A DNA stretch of 64,000 bases from Nocardioides aquaticus (lineage in GTDB: Bacteria > Actinomycetota > Actinomycetes > Propionibacteriales > Nocardioidaceae): assembly GCF_018459925.1 (NCBI RefSeq), contig NZ_CP075371.1:2852001-2916000 (forward strand), given 5' to 3'. Each line of letters starts with the position of its first letter. The first letter of the stretch is position 1. Below the pieces are notes generated by a model. The model saw only the letters and a list, made by a program, of their open reading frames with translations, did no database searches and was not told where the DNA came from. Shown piece after piece: positions 1-9,721 of this stretch. The translations under genes and the position numbers were made by a program.

Positions 1-234
1 GACCGGGGGCCCGAGGATGAACCCGCGCGCCTCCATCCCGACCACCTTGTCGACGTGGACGGCCCCGTCGGCGTCGCGCCCGGCGGTGGCCAGGCCGCCC
101 ACGACCGCGACCAGCGCGTCGTGGTCGGCCAGGACCGGGGTGATGTCCTTGAACACGATGCCCGGCTGCGGGTAGTCGGCGACGTCGACGATCAGCCGGT
201 CCAGGGCCTGCCCACCGCGCTCGACGGCGCTCAC
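1..234 (-). CDS. apt: Adenine phosphoribosyltransferase, N-terminal part (cut by window edge)
   Basis: Purine salvage enzyme that converts adenine and PRPP to AMP in the cytoplasm. Only the first 78 codons are present; the gene runs off the left end. The motifs FKDITPVL and GMEARGFI are typical of Apt. The GTG start overlaps the secF stop as GTGA, so the two are probably translationally coupled. secD-secF-apt is the usual actinobacterial order, often followed by relA. Confidence 0.9.
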   Translation of the reverse strand, partial: MSAVERGGQALDRLIVDVADYPQPGIVFKDITPVLADHDALVAVVGGLATAGRDADGAVHVDKVVGMEARGFILGPPV

Positions 235-1481
235 GTGTCGCGCTTCGAGCGGGGCCGGCGGGTGGGCTGGGGACGGCCGGAGGTGCCGCCCTCGGAGACG
301 GGCCCGCGCGAGGGCGGGACCGTTCGGCCCTTGCCGGCTGCCTCCGGGCGGCGCGGCGGTGCGGTGCGCGGAGCGGCGGGCGCGCCGGCGGCCTCCTGGC
401 CACCGACCGCGGGCTCGCCGAGGTCGTCGCCCTCGGGCGCGTCGGCGACCGGCATGTCCTCGACGTAGGTCGGCACGGTGGCGTACGGGTCCGCGGCACG
501 CGCGCGGGCCTTGGCGCGCTGCTCGGCCTGCACGATGTCGGGCTCGTTGCGCTTGAGCTGCACCGCGAGGGGCGTGGCGATGAAGATCGAGGAGTACGCC
601 CCGACCGCCATCCCGATGAACAGCGACAGGGACAGGTCCTTCAGCGCCCCGGCGCCGAGCTGGACCGCACCGATGTAGAGGATCGCGCCGACCGGCAGCA
701 GCGCCACGATCGAGGTGTTCACCGACCGCACCACGGTCTGGTTGACCGCGAGGTTGGCGCCCTGGCTGTAGGACATCTTCAGCGCCGGCAGGTTGCGGGT
801 GTTCTCGCGCACCTTGTCGAAGACGACCACGGTGTCGTAGAGCGAGAACCCGAGGATGGTGAGCAGGCCGGTGACGCTGGCCGGGGTGACCTCGAAGCCG
901 ACGATGGCGTAGATGCCGATCGTGATCACGACGTCGTGGATCAGCGCGACCAGGGCCGCGACCGACATCTTCCACTCACGGAAGTACGCCCAGATCATCA
1001 GCGCGACGAGGACCAGGAACACCCCGATGCCGAGCAGCGCCCGCTCGGCGATCTCGGCGCCCCAGCTGGGGCCGATCTCCTCCTGGGAGATGTCGGCGGG
1101 GTTGGTGCCGGTCGTGTCCAGGATGACCTGGACGACCTCGGCGCTCTCCTCGTCGGTGAGCGTCTCGGTCTGGACCTGGACCGCCTGGTCGCCGGACGTG
1201 GTCACGATCGGTGACGACGCCTCGGGGATCCCGGTGCCGGCGACGGCCTCGCGCAGGTCGTCGGCGGTGTCCTGCGTGGCGTCGGCGGCCGGCAGCGACA
1301 CGGTGTACTGCGCACCGCCGGTGAACTCGATGCCGAGGTTGAGGCCCCGCACCAGCAGCCCGCTGATCGCGATGGCCAGCAGGACCGCGGAGACGGTGTA
1401 CCAGAGCCACTTGCGGCCGACGAAGTCGTACGAGCGGCGCCCGGTGTAGAGGTCGTGGCCCAGCCGTGAGTACTTGCCCAT
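231..1481 (-). CDS. secF: Protein translocase subunit SecF
   Basis: Membrane partner of SecD in the SecDF complex, which uses the proton gradient to assist SecYEG export. The 416-residue protein starts MGKYSRLGHDLYTG and has a first membrane segment at about residues 26-46, a periplasmic domain with the GIEFTGG signature, and a cluster of five membrane segments in the middle. Residues from about 320 onward form a Pro/Ala/Arg-rich cytoplasmic tail, longer than in E. coli SecF. It begins at the secD stop (1-base overlap) and overlaps apt by 4 bases. Confidence 0.95.
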   Translation of the reverse strand: MGKYSRLGHDLYTGRRSYDFVGRKWLWYTVSAVLLAIAISGLLVRGLNLGIEFTGGAQYTVSLPAADATQDTADDLREAVAGTGIPEASSPIVTTSGDQAVQVQTETLTDEESAEVVQVILDTTGTNPADISQEEIGPSWGAEIAERALLGIGVFLVLVALMIWAYFREWKMSVAALVALIHDVVITIGIYAIVGFEVTPASVTGLLTILGFSLYDTVVVFDKVRENTRNLPALKMSYSQGANLAVNQTVVRSVNTSIVALLPVGAILYIGAVQLGAGALKDLSLSLFIGMAVGAYSSIFIATPLAVQLKRNEPDIVQAEQRAKARARAADPYATVPTYVEDMPVADAPEGDDLGEPAVGGQEAAGAPAAPRTAPPRRPEAAGKGRTVPPSRGPVSEGGTSGRPQPTRRPRSKRDT

Positions 1482-3337
1482 CAGGCTCTCCCTCCCACGC
1501 CGACGGCGTGGTCGCGCTCAACCGGCGCGGTGGTGGTCGTGTCGAGACCGAGCGTCTCGTCGGACAGCCCGGAGAACCGGTGGCCGGTGTTGAAGAACTT
1601 CAGCCGGGCCAGCGAGGAGACCATGGGCTTGGTGAAGAAGAAGAACACCACCAGGTCGATGATCGTGGACAGGCCGAGCGCGAACGCGAAGCCCTTCACC
1701 ACGCCCGCGGCGAAGATGTAGAGCACCACCGCGGCCAGGATCGACACCGCGTCGGCCGCCACGCAGGTGGCCCTGGCCCGCGGCCAGGCGGACTCGACGG
1801 CGACCCGCATCGACTTGCCGTCGCGCATCTCGTCGCGGATCCGCTCGAAGTAGACGATGAACGAGTCCGCGGTGATGCCCACCGCGACGATCAGCCCGGC
1901 GATGCCGGGCAGGGTCAGCGTGAAGCCGGCCGCCTCGGCGAGCAGCAGCACGCTGGAGTAGGTGACCGCACCGGCGACGAGCAGCGAGGCGATGATCACC
2001 AGCCCGAGACCGCGGTAGTAGAGCATGCAGTAGATCATCACCAGGCCGAGGCCGATCAGGCCGGCGAGGATGCCGGCGCCGAGCTGGTTGCCGGCCAGGG
2101 TCGGGCCGACGTTGACCACGTTGGGGTCGTCGCCGAACGAGATCGGCAGGGCGCCGTACTGGAGGCTCGTGGTGAGGCTGGTCGCGGTGACCTCGTTGAA
2201 GTTGCCGCTGATCTGGGCCTGGCCGTTGGGGATGACCCCGTCCATGGTGGGGGCGGAGATGACCGACCCGTCCAGGACGACCGCGAACTGCTCGCCGGTG
2301 CCGACGAGCTCGCGCGAGATGGTGGCGAAGGTGCCGACGGCGTCGCCGCCGAGCTGCAGGCTCACGACCCACTGGAGCTGGCCCTGCGGGATGCCCGCGG
2401 AGGCCTCGGTCAGCGAGGTGCCCTGGATGACGGCCTCGGAGAGCAGGTACTTCTGCGCCGGGACGTAGTCGGTGCTGCCGACCGAGCCCTCGGGCTCGGA
2501 GCAGGCGACCAGCGGCTGCGTTGAGTCGTCGGGCAGCCGGGTGGGCTCGCCGTCGGAGTTCAGCAGGACGCCGTCGTCGCGGCAGGTGTAGGAGTTGAAC
2601 GCCTCCACCGCCGCGGGCGTCGGGCTGTTCATGAAGGCCAGGGCCTCCTGGACGTCCTGGACCGCGTCCGGGTCGGCCGGCGCCTCGGAGGCGGCGTCCG
2701 AGGGGCTCGCGGACGGGTTCTCCGCCGGGCTCTCGGAGGGGCTGGCGGCGTCCGACGGGCTGGCCTCGCCGGAGGGGGCCGGCGTGGTGTCGGAGAACCC
2801 GACCGGGGCGCGGTTGGCGTTGCCGCCGTTGCCGGTGTCGTTCCCGCCGGCGTTGCCACCGTTCCCGCCACCGTTGCCGCCGTTGCCGGCGCCGTTGCCG
2901 CCGCCGGGGGCGGTGTCGGGGATCAGCGAGTCGGCGCCGCCGGGGACCGGGGCGTTCGAGGGCGCGCCGCAGGGGTTGGAGTCCGAGCAGGCCACGAGGC
3001 GGAAGCGGAGCTGGGCCTGGCGGCTGACCGTCTCGACGAGGTCGCGCTGGTTCTCACCCGGGACCTCGACCACGATCTGGTCGCCGCCCTGGGTGGTGAC
3101 CTCGGCCTCGGCGACGCCGGAGCCGTTGACGCGCTGGTCGATGATCGCGCGGGCCTCGCTGAGGCTGTCCCCGCTCGGGTCGCCCTCGGCCTGCAGGGTG
3201 ATCTGGGTGCCGCCCTGGAGGTCGAGCCCGAGCCGGGGGCTCCAGCTGGCGGCCACGGCCACCAGGCCGTAGGACAGGGCGACGAGGACGAAGAAGACCG
3301 TCAGCGTGCGCAGCGGGCGGGGCTTGCGACGCGCCAC
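1481..3337 (-). CDS. secD: Protein translocase subunit SecD
   Basis: Large subunit of SecDF, a proton-driven accessory of the Sec translocon. The 618-residue protein has an N-terminal membrane segment, the LGLDLQGGTQ signature of the P1 head, and a C-terminal membrane bundle from about residue 415. The periplasmic domain is interrupted at about residues 135-225 by a Gly/Asn-rich then Ser/Pro/Ala/Glu-rich low-complexity stretch, an actinobacterial-style linker probably exposed outside the membrane. It lies 1 base after yajC and directly before secF in one operon. Confidence 0.95.
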   Translation of the reverse strand: MARRKPRPLRTLTVFFVLVALSYGLVAVAASWSPRLGLDLQGGTQITLQAEGDPSGDSLSEARAIIDQRVNGSGVAEAEVTTQGGDQIVVEVPGENQRDLVETVSRQAQLRFRLVACSDSNPCGAPSNAPVPGGADSLIPDTAPGGGNGAGNGGNGGGNGGNAGGNDTGNGGNANRAPVGFSDTTPAPSGEASPSDAASPSESPAENPSASPSDAASEAPADPDAVQDVQEALAFMNSPTPAAVEAFNSYTCRDDGVLLNSDGEPTRLPDDSTQPLVACSEPEGSVGSTDYVPAQKYLLSEAVIQGTSLTEASAGIPQGQLQWVVSLQLGGDAVGTFATISRELVGTGEQFAVVLDGSVISAPTMDGVIPNGQAQISGNFNEVTATSLTTSLQYGALPISFGDDPNVVNVGPTLAGNQLGAGILAGLIGLGLVMIYCMLYYRGLGLVIIASLLVAGAVTYSSVLLLAEAAGFTLTLPGIAGLIVAVGITADSFIVYFERIRDEMRDGKSMRVAVESAWPRARATCVAADAVSILAAVVLYIFAAGVVKGFAFALGLSTIIDLVVFFFFTKPMVSSLARLKFFNTGHRFSGLSDETLGLDTTTTAPVERDHAVGVGGRA

Positions 3338-3338
3338 C

Positions 3339-3641
3339 TCAGACGTCCTCGGGACGGGCGGTGTCCGCCGGTCCGTCGAGCGTGGCGGTGGTGCGGGCCG
3401 CGATGGAGCCGCGGACCACGGTGACGTGGACGCCGGGGGCGACCTCGATCTGCGCGCGGTCGTCGTCGAGCGAGCGCAGGGTGCCGATCAGGCCGGAGCC
3501 GAGCAGCACCTCGTCGCCGGGCGTCAGCGACGCCTGCAGGGCACGCATCTCCTTCTGGCGCTTCTGTGCGGGGCGCAGGATCAGCAGCCAGAAGATGAGG
3601 ACGAGCCCCACGATCGGCAACAGGTTGACGAGCTGTGACAC
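3339..3641 (-). CDS. yajC: Preprotein translocase subunit YajC
   Basis: Small single-pass membrane protein that joins SecDF. The 100 residues contain one N-terminal membrane segment (LLPIVGLVLIFWLLILRPAQ) followed by the family pattern RPAQKRQKEM and a soluble domain with a GDEVLLGSGLIGT motif. The stop codon is 1 base before the secD start. About 100 bp separates it from ruvB upstream. Confidence 0.93.
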   Translation of the reverse strand: MSQLVNLLPIVGLVLIFWLLILRPAQKRQKEMRALQASLTPGDEVLLGSGLIGTLRSLDDDRAQIEVAPGVHVTVVRGSIAARTTATLDGPADTARPEDV

Positions 3642-3745
3642 AGCACAACCTCTCGAGGTCGTCGGGTACGGGTGGTCCGACCCGCGCCGAGGGGCGCCGA
3701 GGGCCGACAGGTCACTCTAACGGCAGCACCCAGACGGGTGACCCA

Positions 3746-4879
3746 CTAGTCCTCGAAGAGTGTCGGCGCGGCGGCCGGGGCGTCCGCAGTCGTGCCCGGG
3801 GCGTCCTCGACGGCCTCCGGCATGCTCGAGGCCGGGGGGACGAGCCCGAGGTGGCGCCAGGCGGCGGCGGTGGCCACGCGCCCGCGCGGCGTACGGGCCA
3901 GGAACCCGATCCGGACCAGGAACGGCTCCGCCACCTCCTCGACGGTCTCGCGCTCCTCCCCGACGGCGACCGCGATGGTGGAGACGCCGACCGGTCCCCC
4001 GCCGAAGCGGCGGCACAGCACGTCGACGACGCCGCGGTCGAGCCGGTCCAGGCCCAGCTCGTCGACCTCGTAGAGATCGAGCGCGCGCCGGGAGATGTCG
4101 TGGGTGACCACGCCGTCGGCGCGGACCTGGGCGTAGTCGCGCACCCGGCGCAGCAGCCGGTTGGCGATCCGGGGGGTGCCGCGGGAGCGGGAGGCGATCT
4201 CGGCGGAGCCGTCGACGGCCAGGTCAACGCCGAGCAGGCCGGACGAGCGGCGCAGGATCTGGTCGAGCTCGTCGGGCTCGTAGAACTCCAGGCGTGCGGT
4301 GAACCCGAACCGGTCGCGCAGCGGCCCGGGCAGCAGGCCGGCGCGGGTGGTCGCGCCGACCAGGGTGAAGGGCGGTATCTCCAGCGGGATCGCGGTGGCG
4401 CCGGGGCCCTTGCCGATGATGACGTCGACCCGGAAGTCCTCCATGGCCATGTAGAGCATCTCCTCGGCCGGGCGCGACATCCGGTGGATCTCGTCGACGA
4501 AGAGGACGTCGCCCTCGTTGAGGCCCGACAGGATCGCGGCGAGGTCGCCGGCGTGGGTGATCGCGGGGCCGCTGGTCAGCCGCAGCGGGGAGCCCATCTC
4601 GTGGGCGATGATCATCGCCAGGGTGGTCTTGCCCAGGCCGGGCGGCCCGGAGAGCAGGACGTGGTCGGGCGGCTTGTCGCGCATCCGGGCGGCCTCGAGG
4701 ACCAGGCCGAGCTGCTCGCGCACCCGGGACTGGCCGACGACCTCGTCCAGGGAGCGGGGGCGCAGCGCCGCCTCGACGGCACGCTCGTCGCCCTCGGCCT
4801 CCGCGGCGGTCAGCGCGGACCCGCCGGTCATCCGCGCCAAGTGCGCCTCCTCGAGCGCGCCGAGCTCGTCCTCGCCCAC
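3746..4879 (-). CDS. ruvB: Holliday junction branch migration helicase RuvB
   Basis: Hexameric AAA+ motor that drives branch migration of Holliday junctions with RuvA. The 377-residue protein has Walker A GPPGLGKT at residues 78-85 and Walker B/sensor LFVDEIH at about 126-132, with the winged-helix C-terminal domain expected for RuvB. The N-terminus is about 35 residues longer than E. coli RuvB. Its start lies 1 base after the ruvA stop. The C-terminus carries an extra Ala/Pro-rich tail. Confidence 0.96.
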   Translation of the reverse strand: MGEDELGALEEAHLARMTGGSALTAAEAEGDERAVEAALRPRSLDEVVGQSRVREQLGLVLEAARMRDKPPDHVLLSGPPGLGKTTLAMIIAHEMGSPLRLTSGPAITHAGDLAAILSGLNEGDVLFVDEIHRMSRPAEEMLYMAMEDFRVDVIIGKGPGATAIPLEIPPFTLVGATTRAGLLPGPLRDRFGFTARLEFYEPDELDQILRRSSGLLGVDLAVDGSAEIASRSRGTPRIANRLLRRVRDYAQVRADGVVTHDISRRALDLYEVDELGLDRLDRGVVDVLCRRFGGGPVGVSTIAVAVGEERETVEEVAEPFLVRIGFLARTPRGRVATAAAWRHLGLVPPASSMPEAVEDAPGTTADAPAAAPTLFED

Positions 4880-4880
4880 G

Positions 4881-5477
4881 TCAGGCCCTGCTCAGGGTGC
4901 GCAGGGCGGCGCGGAGGAGGGCGGCGACGTCGGGCGTGGGTCCGGCGTCCGGGGCGACGGCGTCGACGGCGCCGTCCGCGTCGCGGGCGGGCCAGCCGAG
5001 CCCGACCAGACCCTGGTGCACCTGCTCGCGCCAGGCCTCGGCCGGGGCGGGGGCGAGCGCGGGGCGTACGCCGGTGGGCCCGCCGAGGCGGTCCTTGAGC
5101 TCCAGGATGATCCGCTGCGCGCCCTTCTGACCGATGCCCGGCACGCGGGTCAGGGTCTTGACGTCCTCGGTGGAGACGGCGCGGCGCAGGTCGTCGGGGG
5201 CGAGCACGGCGAGCATCGCCTGAGCCAGCTTCGGGCCGACACCGGAGGCGGTCTGGACGAGCTCGAAGACCTGCTTCTCGTCGGCGTCGGCGAAGCCGAA
5301 GAGGGTCAGGGAGTCCTCGCGGACCACCATCGAGGTCGGCAGGTGCGCGGTCTGGCCGGCGCGCAGCCCGGCCAGCGTGCCGGGGTTGCACATCAGCTCG
5401 AGGCCGACCCCGCCGACCTCGAGGACGGCGCTGGTCAGGCCGACCTCGGCCACCTGGCCTCGGACGAAGGCGATCAT
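4881..5477 (-). CDS. ruvA: Holliday junction DNA helicase subunit RuvA
   Basis: Tetrameric junction-binding protein that loads RuvB. The start [12 protein letters not shown] at 5477 overlaps the ruvC stop as ATGA and gives 198 residues, normal for the family. The OB-fold N-terminus is followed by two helix-hairpin-helix motifs (SGVGPKLAQ and [10 protein letters not shown]) and a C-terminal RuvB-binding three-helix domain. An open frame continues upstream through ruvC but that part is not RuvA. Confidence 0.96.
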   Translation of the reverse strand: MIAFVRGQVAEVGLTSAVLEVGGVGLELMCNPGTLAGLRAGQTAHLPTSMVVREDSLTLFGFADADEKQVFELVQTASGVGPKLAQAMLAVLAPDDLRRAVSTEDVKTLTRVPGIGQKGAQRIILELKDRLGGPTGVRPALAPAPAEAWREQVHQGLVGLGWPARDADGAVDAVAPDAGPTPDVAALLRAALRTLSRA

Positions 5478-6055
5478 CGGGTCCTCCCGGGGGCTCGTGC
5501 GGGGGTGCGGGCGGGGGTGCGGGTGCGGGCCGCCGCCGTGGCGGTCGCGGCCGCAGCGGCGGCGGCCGCGAGGCGGGCCTGGGCGCCGCCGCGCCAGATG
5601 TGGGTGACGGCCAGCGCGAGGGCGTCGGCGGCGTCGGCGGGCTTGGGCGGGGCGTCGAGGCGCAGGATGCGGGTGATCATCAGCCCCACCTGCTGCTTGG
5701 TGGCGCGGCCGTTGCCGGAGACCGCGGCCTTGACCTCGCTCGGGGTGTGCAGCGCGACGGGCAGTCCCATCCGCGCCGCGACGACCATGGCGATGCCGCT
5801 GGCCTGGGCGGTGCCCATCACGGTGCTGACGTCGGAGCGGGCGAAGACCCGCTCGATGGCCACCGCGTCGGGGCGGTGCTCCTCGATCCACGCCTGGACG
5901 CCGCGCTCGATGGTCACCAGCCGCTGGGGCACCGGCAGGTCGCTGGAGGTGCGCAGGACGTTGACGTCGACCAGGGTCAGCGGCCGGCCGGTCTCGCCGT
6001 CGACGACACCCATCCCGCAGCGCGTCAGGCCGGGGTCGATCCCGAGCACCCGCAC
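5474..6055 (-). CDS. ruvC: Crossover junction endodeoxyribonuclease RuvC
   Basis: Dimeric resolvase that nicks Holliday junctions with RuvAB. I chose GTG at 6055 because an AGGAGG ribosome site sits about 7 bases upstream and the protein then begins VRVLGIDPGLTRCG, with the first catalytic Asp at residue 7. An in-frame upstream start would add 12 residues and would have to be read through that ribosome site. The last 35 residues are an Ala-run and Arg/Thr/Pro-rich extension absent from E. coli RuvC, encoded by G-rich repeats. A LexA-type box lies just upstream. Confidence 0.95.
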   Translation of the reverse strand: MRVLGIDPGLTRCGMGVVDGETGRPLTLVDVNVLRTSSDLPVPQRLVTIERGVQAWIEEHRPDAVAIERVFARSDVSTVMGTAQASGIAMVVAARMGLPVALHTPSEVKAAVSGNGRATKQQVGLMITRILRLDAPPKPADAADALALAVTHIWRGGAQARLAAAAAAAATATAAARTRTPARTPARAPGRTR

Positions 6056-6074
6056 CTGCCCACCTCCTGCCGTC

Positions 6075-6088
6075 CGAACGTGTGTTCG
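6075..6088 (-). promoter_or_regulatory. LexA/SOS box upstream of ruvC
   Basis: CGAACGTGTGTTCG is a perfect GAAC-N4-GTTC palindrome, the LexA site form used by mycobacteria and relatives. It is about 20 bases upstream of the ruvC start, so it predicts DNA-damage induction of ruvC-ruvA-ruvB. Confidence 0.8.
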
Positions 6089-6169
6089 CACGGCACGCTA
6101 TCCGGCGGCGCCGACGGGGCGTACGCCGACACGCCCGCAGCACGCCGGCGGCGGGTCGGGTCCTGGGGG

Positions 6170-6937
6170 TCAGGCGTCCTGCAGCTGCTCCATGACCTCG
6201 TCGGCGATGTCGAAGTTGGCGTAGATGTTCTGCACGTCGTCGAGGTCCTCGAGCACGTCGACCAGGCGCAGCACCTTGCCGGCGGCGTCGCTCTCGAGCT
6301 CCACCTGCATGTCGGGGCGGAACTCCGCCTCGGCGGAGTCGTAGTCGACCCCGGCGGCCTGCAGCGCGGTGCGGACCGCGATCAGGTCGGTGGGCTCGGA
6401 GAGCACCTCGAAGACCTCGCCGAGGTCCGAGACGTCCTCGGCGCCGGCCTCGAGGGTGGCCTCCAGGACGGTGTCCTCGTCGACCTCGCGGCCCTCCTGG
6501 TGCACCGGCACCACGACGACGCCCTTGCGGTGGAACAGGAACGACACCGAGCCGGGGTCGGCCAACGAGCCGCCGTTGCGGTTCATCGCGGTGCGGACCT
6601 CCATCGCGGCCCGGTTCTTGTTGTCGGTCAGGCACTCGATGAGCATCGCGACGCCGCCGGGGCCGTAGCCCTCGTACATGATCGTCTGGTAGTCCGCTCC
6701 CCCGGTCTCGGCACCGGAGCCGCGCTTGAGCGCGCGGTCGATGTTGTCGTTGGGGACCGAGGCCTTCTTCGCCTTCTGCACCGCGTCGTAGAGCGTCGGG
6801 TTGCCCGACATGTCGCCCCCGCCCATCCGGGCGGCGACCTCGACGTTCTTGACCAGCTTGGCGAACATCTTGCCGCGCTTGGCGTCGACGATGGCCTTCT
6901 TGTGCTTCGTGGTCGCCCACTTGGAGTGGCCTGACAT
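6170..6937 (-). CDS. YebC/PmpR family protein
   Basis: 255 residues beginning [15 protein letters not shown], the hallmark of the YebC/PmpR family. Members act as transcription regulators or as ribosome-associated factors that help translate polyproline stretches; which role applies here is not visible. The conserved GYGPGG and ENKNRA-like segments (here [20 protein letters not shown]) are present and the length is normal. It lies upstream of the ruv genes with a 114-bp gap that holds the SOS box. Confidence 0.93.
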   Translation of the reverse strand: MSGHSKWATTKHKKAIVDAKRGKMFAKLVKNVEVAARMGGGDMSGNPTLYDAVQKAKKASVPNDNIDRALKRGSGAETGGADYQTIMYEGYGPGGVAMLIECLTDNKNRAAMEVRTAMNRNGGSLADPGSVSFLFHRKGVVVVPVHQEGREVDEDTVLEATLEAGAEDVSDLGEVFEVLSEPTDLIAVRTALQAAGVDYDSAEAEFRPDMQVELESDAAGKVLRLVDVLEDLDDVQNIYANFDIADEVMEQLQDA

Positions 6938-7038
6938 GCGGTCCCTCTTCGGTCCTCGGGGTGGTGACGGCGCCTAGGGCTCGTCCGATGACGGTGGCGG
7001 CCCGGAGGCCGGGCCCCGAGCCTACCGCCGACGGGCGG

Positions 7039-7653
7039 TCAGGCCAGAGCCGCGACCCCGTCGAGGAACACCCGGTGCACCCGCAGGTCGCCGCCGACCT
7101 CGGGGTGGAACGACGTGGCCAGCAGCGGGCCCTGGCGTACGGCGACCGCGTGGCCGGCCGCCCGGGCCAGGACCTCGACCCCCGGACCGACCTCCTCCAC
7201 CCACGGGGCGCGGATGAACACGGCGTGCACGGGTTCGGCCAGGCCGCTCATCGTCACGTCGGTCTCGAAGGAGTCGACCTGACGGCCGAAGGCGTTGCGG
7301 CGCACCGTCACGTCGAGCCCGCCGATGGTCTGCTGGCCCGGCTCGCCGTCCAGGACGCGGTCGGCGAGCAGGATCATCCCGGCACAGGTGCCGAGCACGG
7401 GCATCCCGCCCGCGATCCGCTCGCGCAGCGGTCCAAGCAGGTCGAAGGTGCGGGCCAGCCGGGCGATGGTCGTCGACTCGCCCCCGGGCAGGACCAGCGC
7501 GTCGCAGCGGTCGAGCTCCTCGACGCGGCGCACCCGTACGGCGGTCGCGCCGAGCGCCTCGAGGGCCACGACGTGCTCGCGGACGTCGCCCTGCAGGGCC
7601 AGCACGCCGACGGTGAGGCCGTGGGTGCCGGCGGAGGCGGGGGGCTGGGACAC
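7039..7653 (-). CDS. pdxT: Pyridoxal 5'-phosphate synthase glutaminase subunit PdxT
   Basis: Glutaminase that supplies ammonia to PdxS for PLP synthesis from ribose 5-phosphate, glyceraldehyde 3-phosphate and glutamine. 204 residues from a GTG start. The catalytic Cys is in GTCAGM (about C90), with His and Glu in SFHPEV (about H183/E185) and the PGGEST loop near 57-62. It is separated from pdxS by a divergent lipoprotein gene, which is unusual because pdxS-pdxT are commonly adjacent. Confidence 0.95.
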   Translation of the reverse strand: MSQPPASAGTHGLTVGVLALQGDVREHVVALEALGATAVRVRRVEELDRCDALVLPGGESTTIARLARTFDLLGPLRERIAGGMPVLGTCAGMILLADRVLDGEPGQQTIGGLDVTVRRNAFGRQVDSFETDVTMSGLAEPVHAVFIRAPWVEEVGPGVEVLARAAGHAVAVRQGPLLATSFHPEVGGDLRVHRVFLDGVAALA

Positions 7654-7680
7654 GGGCCGATCGTAGGAGAGGGTGGCGTC

Positions 7681-8526
7681 GTGCGATGTCGCCCGGTCCC
7701 CCGCCTGGTACCCCGCCTGGTACTCCGGCTGGTCCCCCGCCTGCGTCACGGCGCGGTGGCGCTCGTGCTGGCGTGCCTGGCCGGGACGACGGGGTGCGGC
7801 GGCGCCGAGGACGGCACCGAGGAGCCGCGCTCCTTCGTGTCCGTGTGGACGACCTCCCCGTCCCCCTCCCCGCTCGCCTCCTCCCAGGCGCCGGCGGCCG
7901 ACGACCCCGACGGGCCCGCGGCGGCGTACCGGGCCTGGCTCGGAGCCCTGGCCGCCCGCGACGCCGCGCGGGCGTGCGCGCTGCAGGCGCCGGAGCTGAC
8001 GATCGAGCTGCGGCAGCGGGCGATCCTCGAGGACCGCGCCGAGCAGGGCGACCCGTGCGTCGGCTTCGAGGCGCTGCTGTGGGAGGACCCGGTGCGCGAG
8101 ACCGACCCGCGCGGCGTCGAGGTCACCCAGGAGACCGCGGAGGACGCGGTGCTCGCCGTCGACCTGGCCGGGGTCGACCTGACCGTACGGATGGTGGTCG
8201 CCGACGCCGCCTGGCACGTCCTCGACGAGTCACCCCGGGCGGCGGCCGGGAGTGCCGCGGACACCGGGCGCTGGGTGCGGGCGTGGTGCTCGCTGGAGGT
8301 CGGGTCCGGGCTCGACGAGGTGGTGCAGGCGATGGGCGGACCGTCCGGGGTCTACACCGTCTCGGACGGGGGCGAGCCGCAGCTGTGGTGGGCGGCGGGA
8401 CAGTACGACTTCCGCGCCTACCTCGACGGCGACGGAGCCGACGCGCGGGTGCTGGACCTGGTCGGCGACTACGACGCGCTGGGCGCCGCCGACCGCGCCC
8501 GGCTGGACTGCCCGGAGCTGCGGTAG
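7681..8526 (+). CDS. Putative secreted lipoprotein, function unknown
   Basis: 281 residues from GTG at 7681, with GGAGAG about 9 bases upstream. The N-terminus is Arg-rich with repeated PRLV units encoded by 12-bp near-repeats, then a hydrophobic stretch ([16 protein letters not shown]) with a possible lipobox at its Cys. The mature part starts with a Ser/Pro linker and a helical region ([21 protein letters not shown]) typical of actinobacterial lipoproteins with an NTF2/SnoaL-like fold; that fold is inference. It is divergent from pdxT (27 bp between starts) and convergent with pdxS. Confidence 0.75.
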   Translation: MRCRPVPRLVPRLVLRLVPRLRHGAVALVLACLAGTTGCGGAEDGTEEPRSFVSVWTTSPSPSPLASSQAPAADDPDGPAAAYRAWLGALAARDAARACALQAPELTIELRQRAILEDRAEQGDPCVGFEALLWEDPVRETDPRGVEVTQETAEDAVLAVDLAGVDLTVRMVVADAAWHVLDESPRAAAGSAADTGRWVRAWCSLEVGSGLDEVVQAMGGPSGVYTVSDGGEPQLWWAAGQYDFRAYLDGDGADARVLDLVGDYDALGAADRARLDCPELR

Positions 8527-8566
8527 TCGGGTCGGGCCGGCAGCCCGGGCCGGCCGGGCCCACAGC

Positions 8567-8644
8567 GCGCTGTAACGCTGTGTTACTTCCTCTGGTGCGG
8601 CACCGTGACGCCGCACCAGGTCAAGTAACACAGCGTTACAGCGC
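8567..8644. repeat. Long perfect palindrome between convergent genes
   Basis: The outer arms 8567-8588 and 8623-8644 are perfect 22-bp inverted copies; the inner arms 8592-8601 and 8610-8619 are perfect 10-bp copies around an 8-base loop. Each outer arm itself contains GTAAC-N5-GTTAC. It lies between the stops of the lipoprotein gene and pdxS, so it could be a two-way terminator, but the AT-rich arm ends and nested structure also resemble a REP or MITE-like element. Confidence 0.8.
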
Positions 8645-8718
8645 CGGGTGGGTCGTCGCCGCCGCCGCCGCCGGTCCGCCCCGCGGGGGAGTTGGTGGGC
8701 CGAGCCGGCCCGGGCCGC

Positions 8719-9636
8719 CTACCAGCCGCGCTGCGCGAGCCGGTGCGGCTCGGGGAGCTCCTCGACGTTGATCCCGACCATCGCCTCACCGAGCCCGCGG
8801 GAGACCTTGGCGATCATGTCGGGGTCGTCGTGGAAGGTGGTGGCCTTCACGATCGCCTCGGCACGCTCGGCGGGGTTGCCGGACTTGAAGATGCCCGAGC
8901 CCACAAACACGCCGTCGGCACCGAGCTGCATCATCATCGCGGCGTCGGCGGGGGTGGCGATGCCACCGGCGGTGAAGAGCACCACGGGCAGCGAGCCGCG
9001 CTCGGCGACCTCGCGGACTAGGGCGTACGGCGCCTGCATCTCCTTGGCGGCGACGTAGAGCTCCTGCTCGTCGAGCCCGGCGAGCCGGCGGAGCTCGCCG
9101 CGGATGGTGCGCATGTGCATCACGGCGTTGGAGACGTCGCCGGTGCCGGCCTCGCCCTTGGAGCGGACCATGGCCGCGCCCTCGTTGATCCGGCGCAGCG
9201 CCTCACCGAGGTTGGTCGCCCCGCAGACGAAGGGCACGGTGAACGCCCACTTGTCGATGTGGTGGGTGTAGTCGGAGGGGGTCAGCACCTCGGACTCGTC
9301 GACGTAGTCGACGCCCAGGCTCTGCAGGACCTGCGCCTCGACGAAGTGCCCGATCCGCGCCTTGGCCATCACCGGGATCGACACGGCCGCCTGGATGCCC
9401 TCGATCATGTCGGGGTCGCTCATCCGGGCCACGCCGCCCTGGGCGCGGATGTCGGCCGGCACGCGCTCGAGCGCCATCACCGCGACGGCGCCGGCGTCCT
9501 CGGCGATCTTCGCCTGCTCGGCGGTGACCACGTCCATGATCACGCCGCCCTTGAGCATCTCCGCCATCCCGCGCTTGACGCGGTCGGAGCCGGTCGTGGG
9601 GGTGGTGGCGGCGGGGTCGTGCTGGGTCGCGGACAT
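8719..9636 (-). CDS. pdxS: Pyridoxal 5'-phosphate synthase lyase subunit PdxS
   Basis: TIM-barrel synthase that makes PLP with PdxT ammonia. I chose ATG at 9636 (MSATQHDP), giving 305 residues; an upstream in-frame ATG adds 13 residues lacking any family pattern. The core shows [33 protein letters not shown] and VMAKARIGH with the catalytic Lys residues. High conservation makes the call secure. Confidence 0.97.
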   Translation of the reverse strand: MSATQHDPAATTPTTGSDRVKRGMAEMLKGGVIMDVVTAEQAKIAEDAGAVAVMALERVPADIRAQGGVARMSDPDMIEGIQAAVSIPVMAKARIGHFVEAQVLQSLGVDYVDESEVLTPSDYTHHIDKWAFTVPFVCGATNLGEALRRINEGAAMVRSKGEAGTGDVSNAVMHMRTIRGELRRLAGLDEQELYVAAKEMQAPYALVREVAERGSLPVVLFTAGGIATPADAAMMMQLGADGVFVGSGIFKSGNPAERAEAIVKATTFHDDPDMIAKVSRGLGEAMVGINVEELPEPHRLAQRGW

Positions 9637-9721
9637 GCCCCGATCGTACGTCCGGCGCCTCACCGCAGGTCCCACCGGGCCGGGGGTCCCAGGCCCCCGG
9701 GATCCGCAGGTCAGACGCAGG

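Noticed and set aside
5478..6920. Open frame continuing upstream of ruvA as one long protein
   Set aside because: The upstream part is antisense-like Arg-rich text over ruvC and yebC; RuvA proper starts at 5477.
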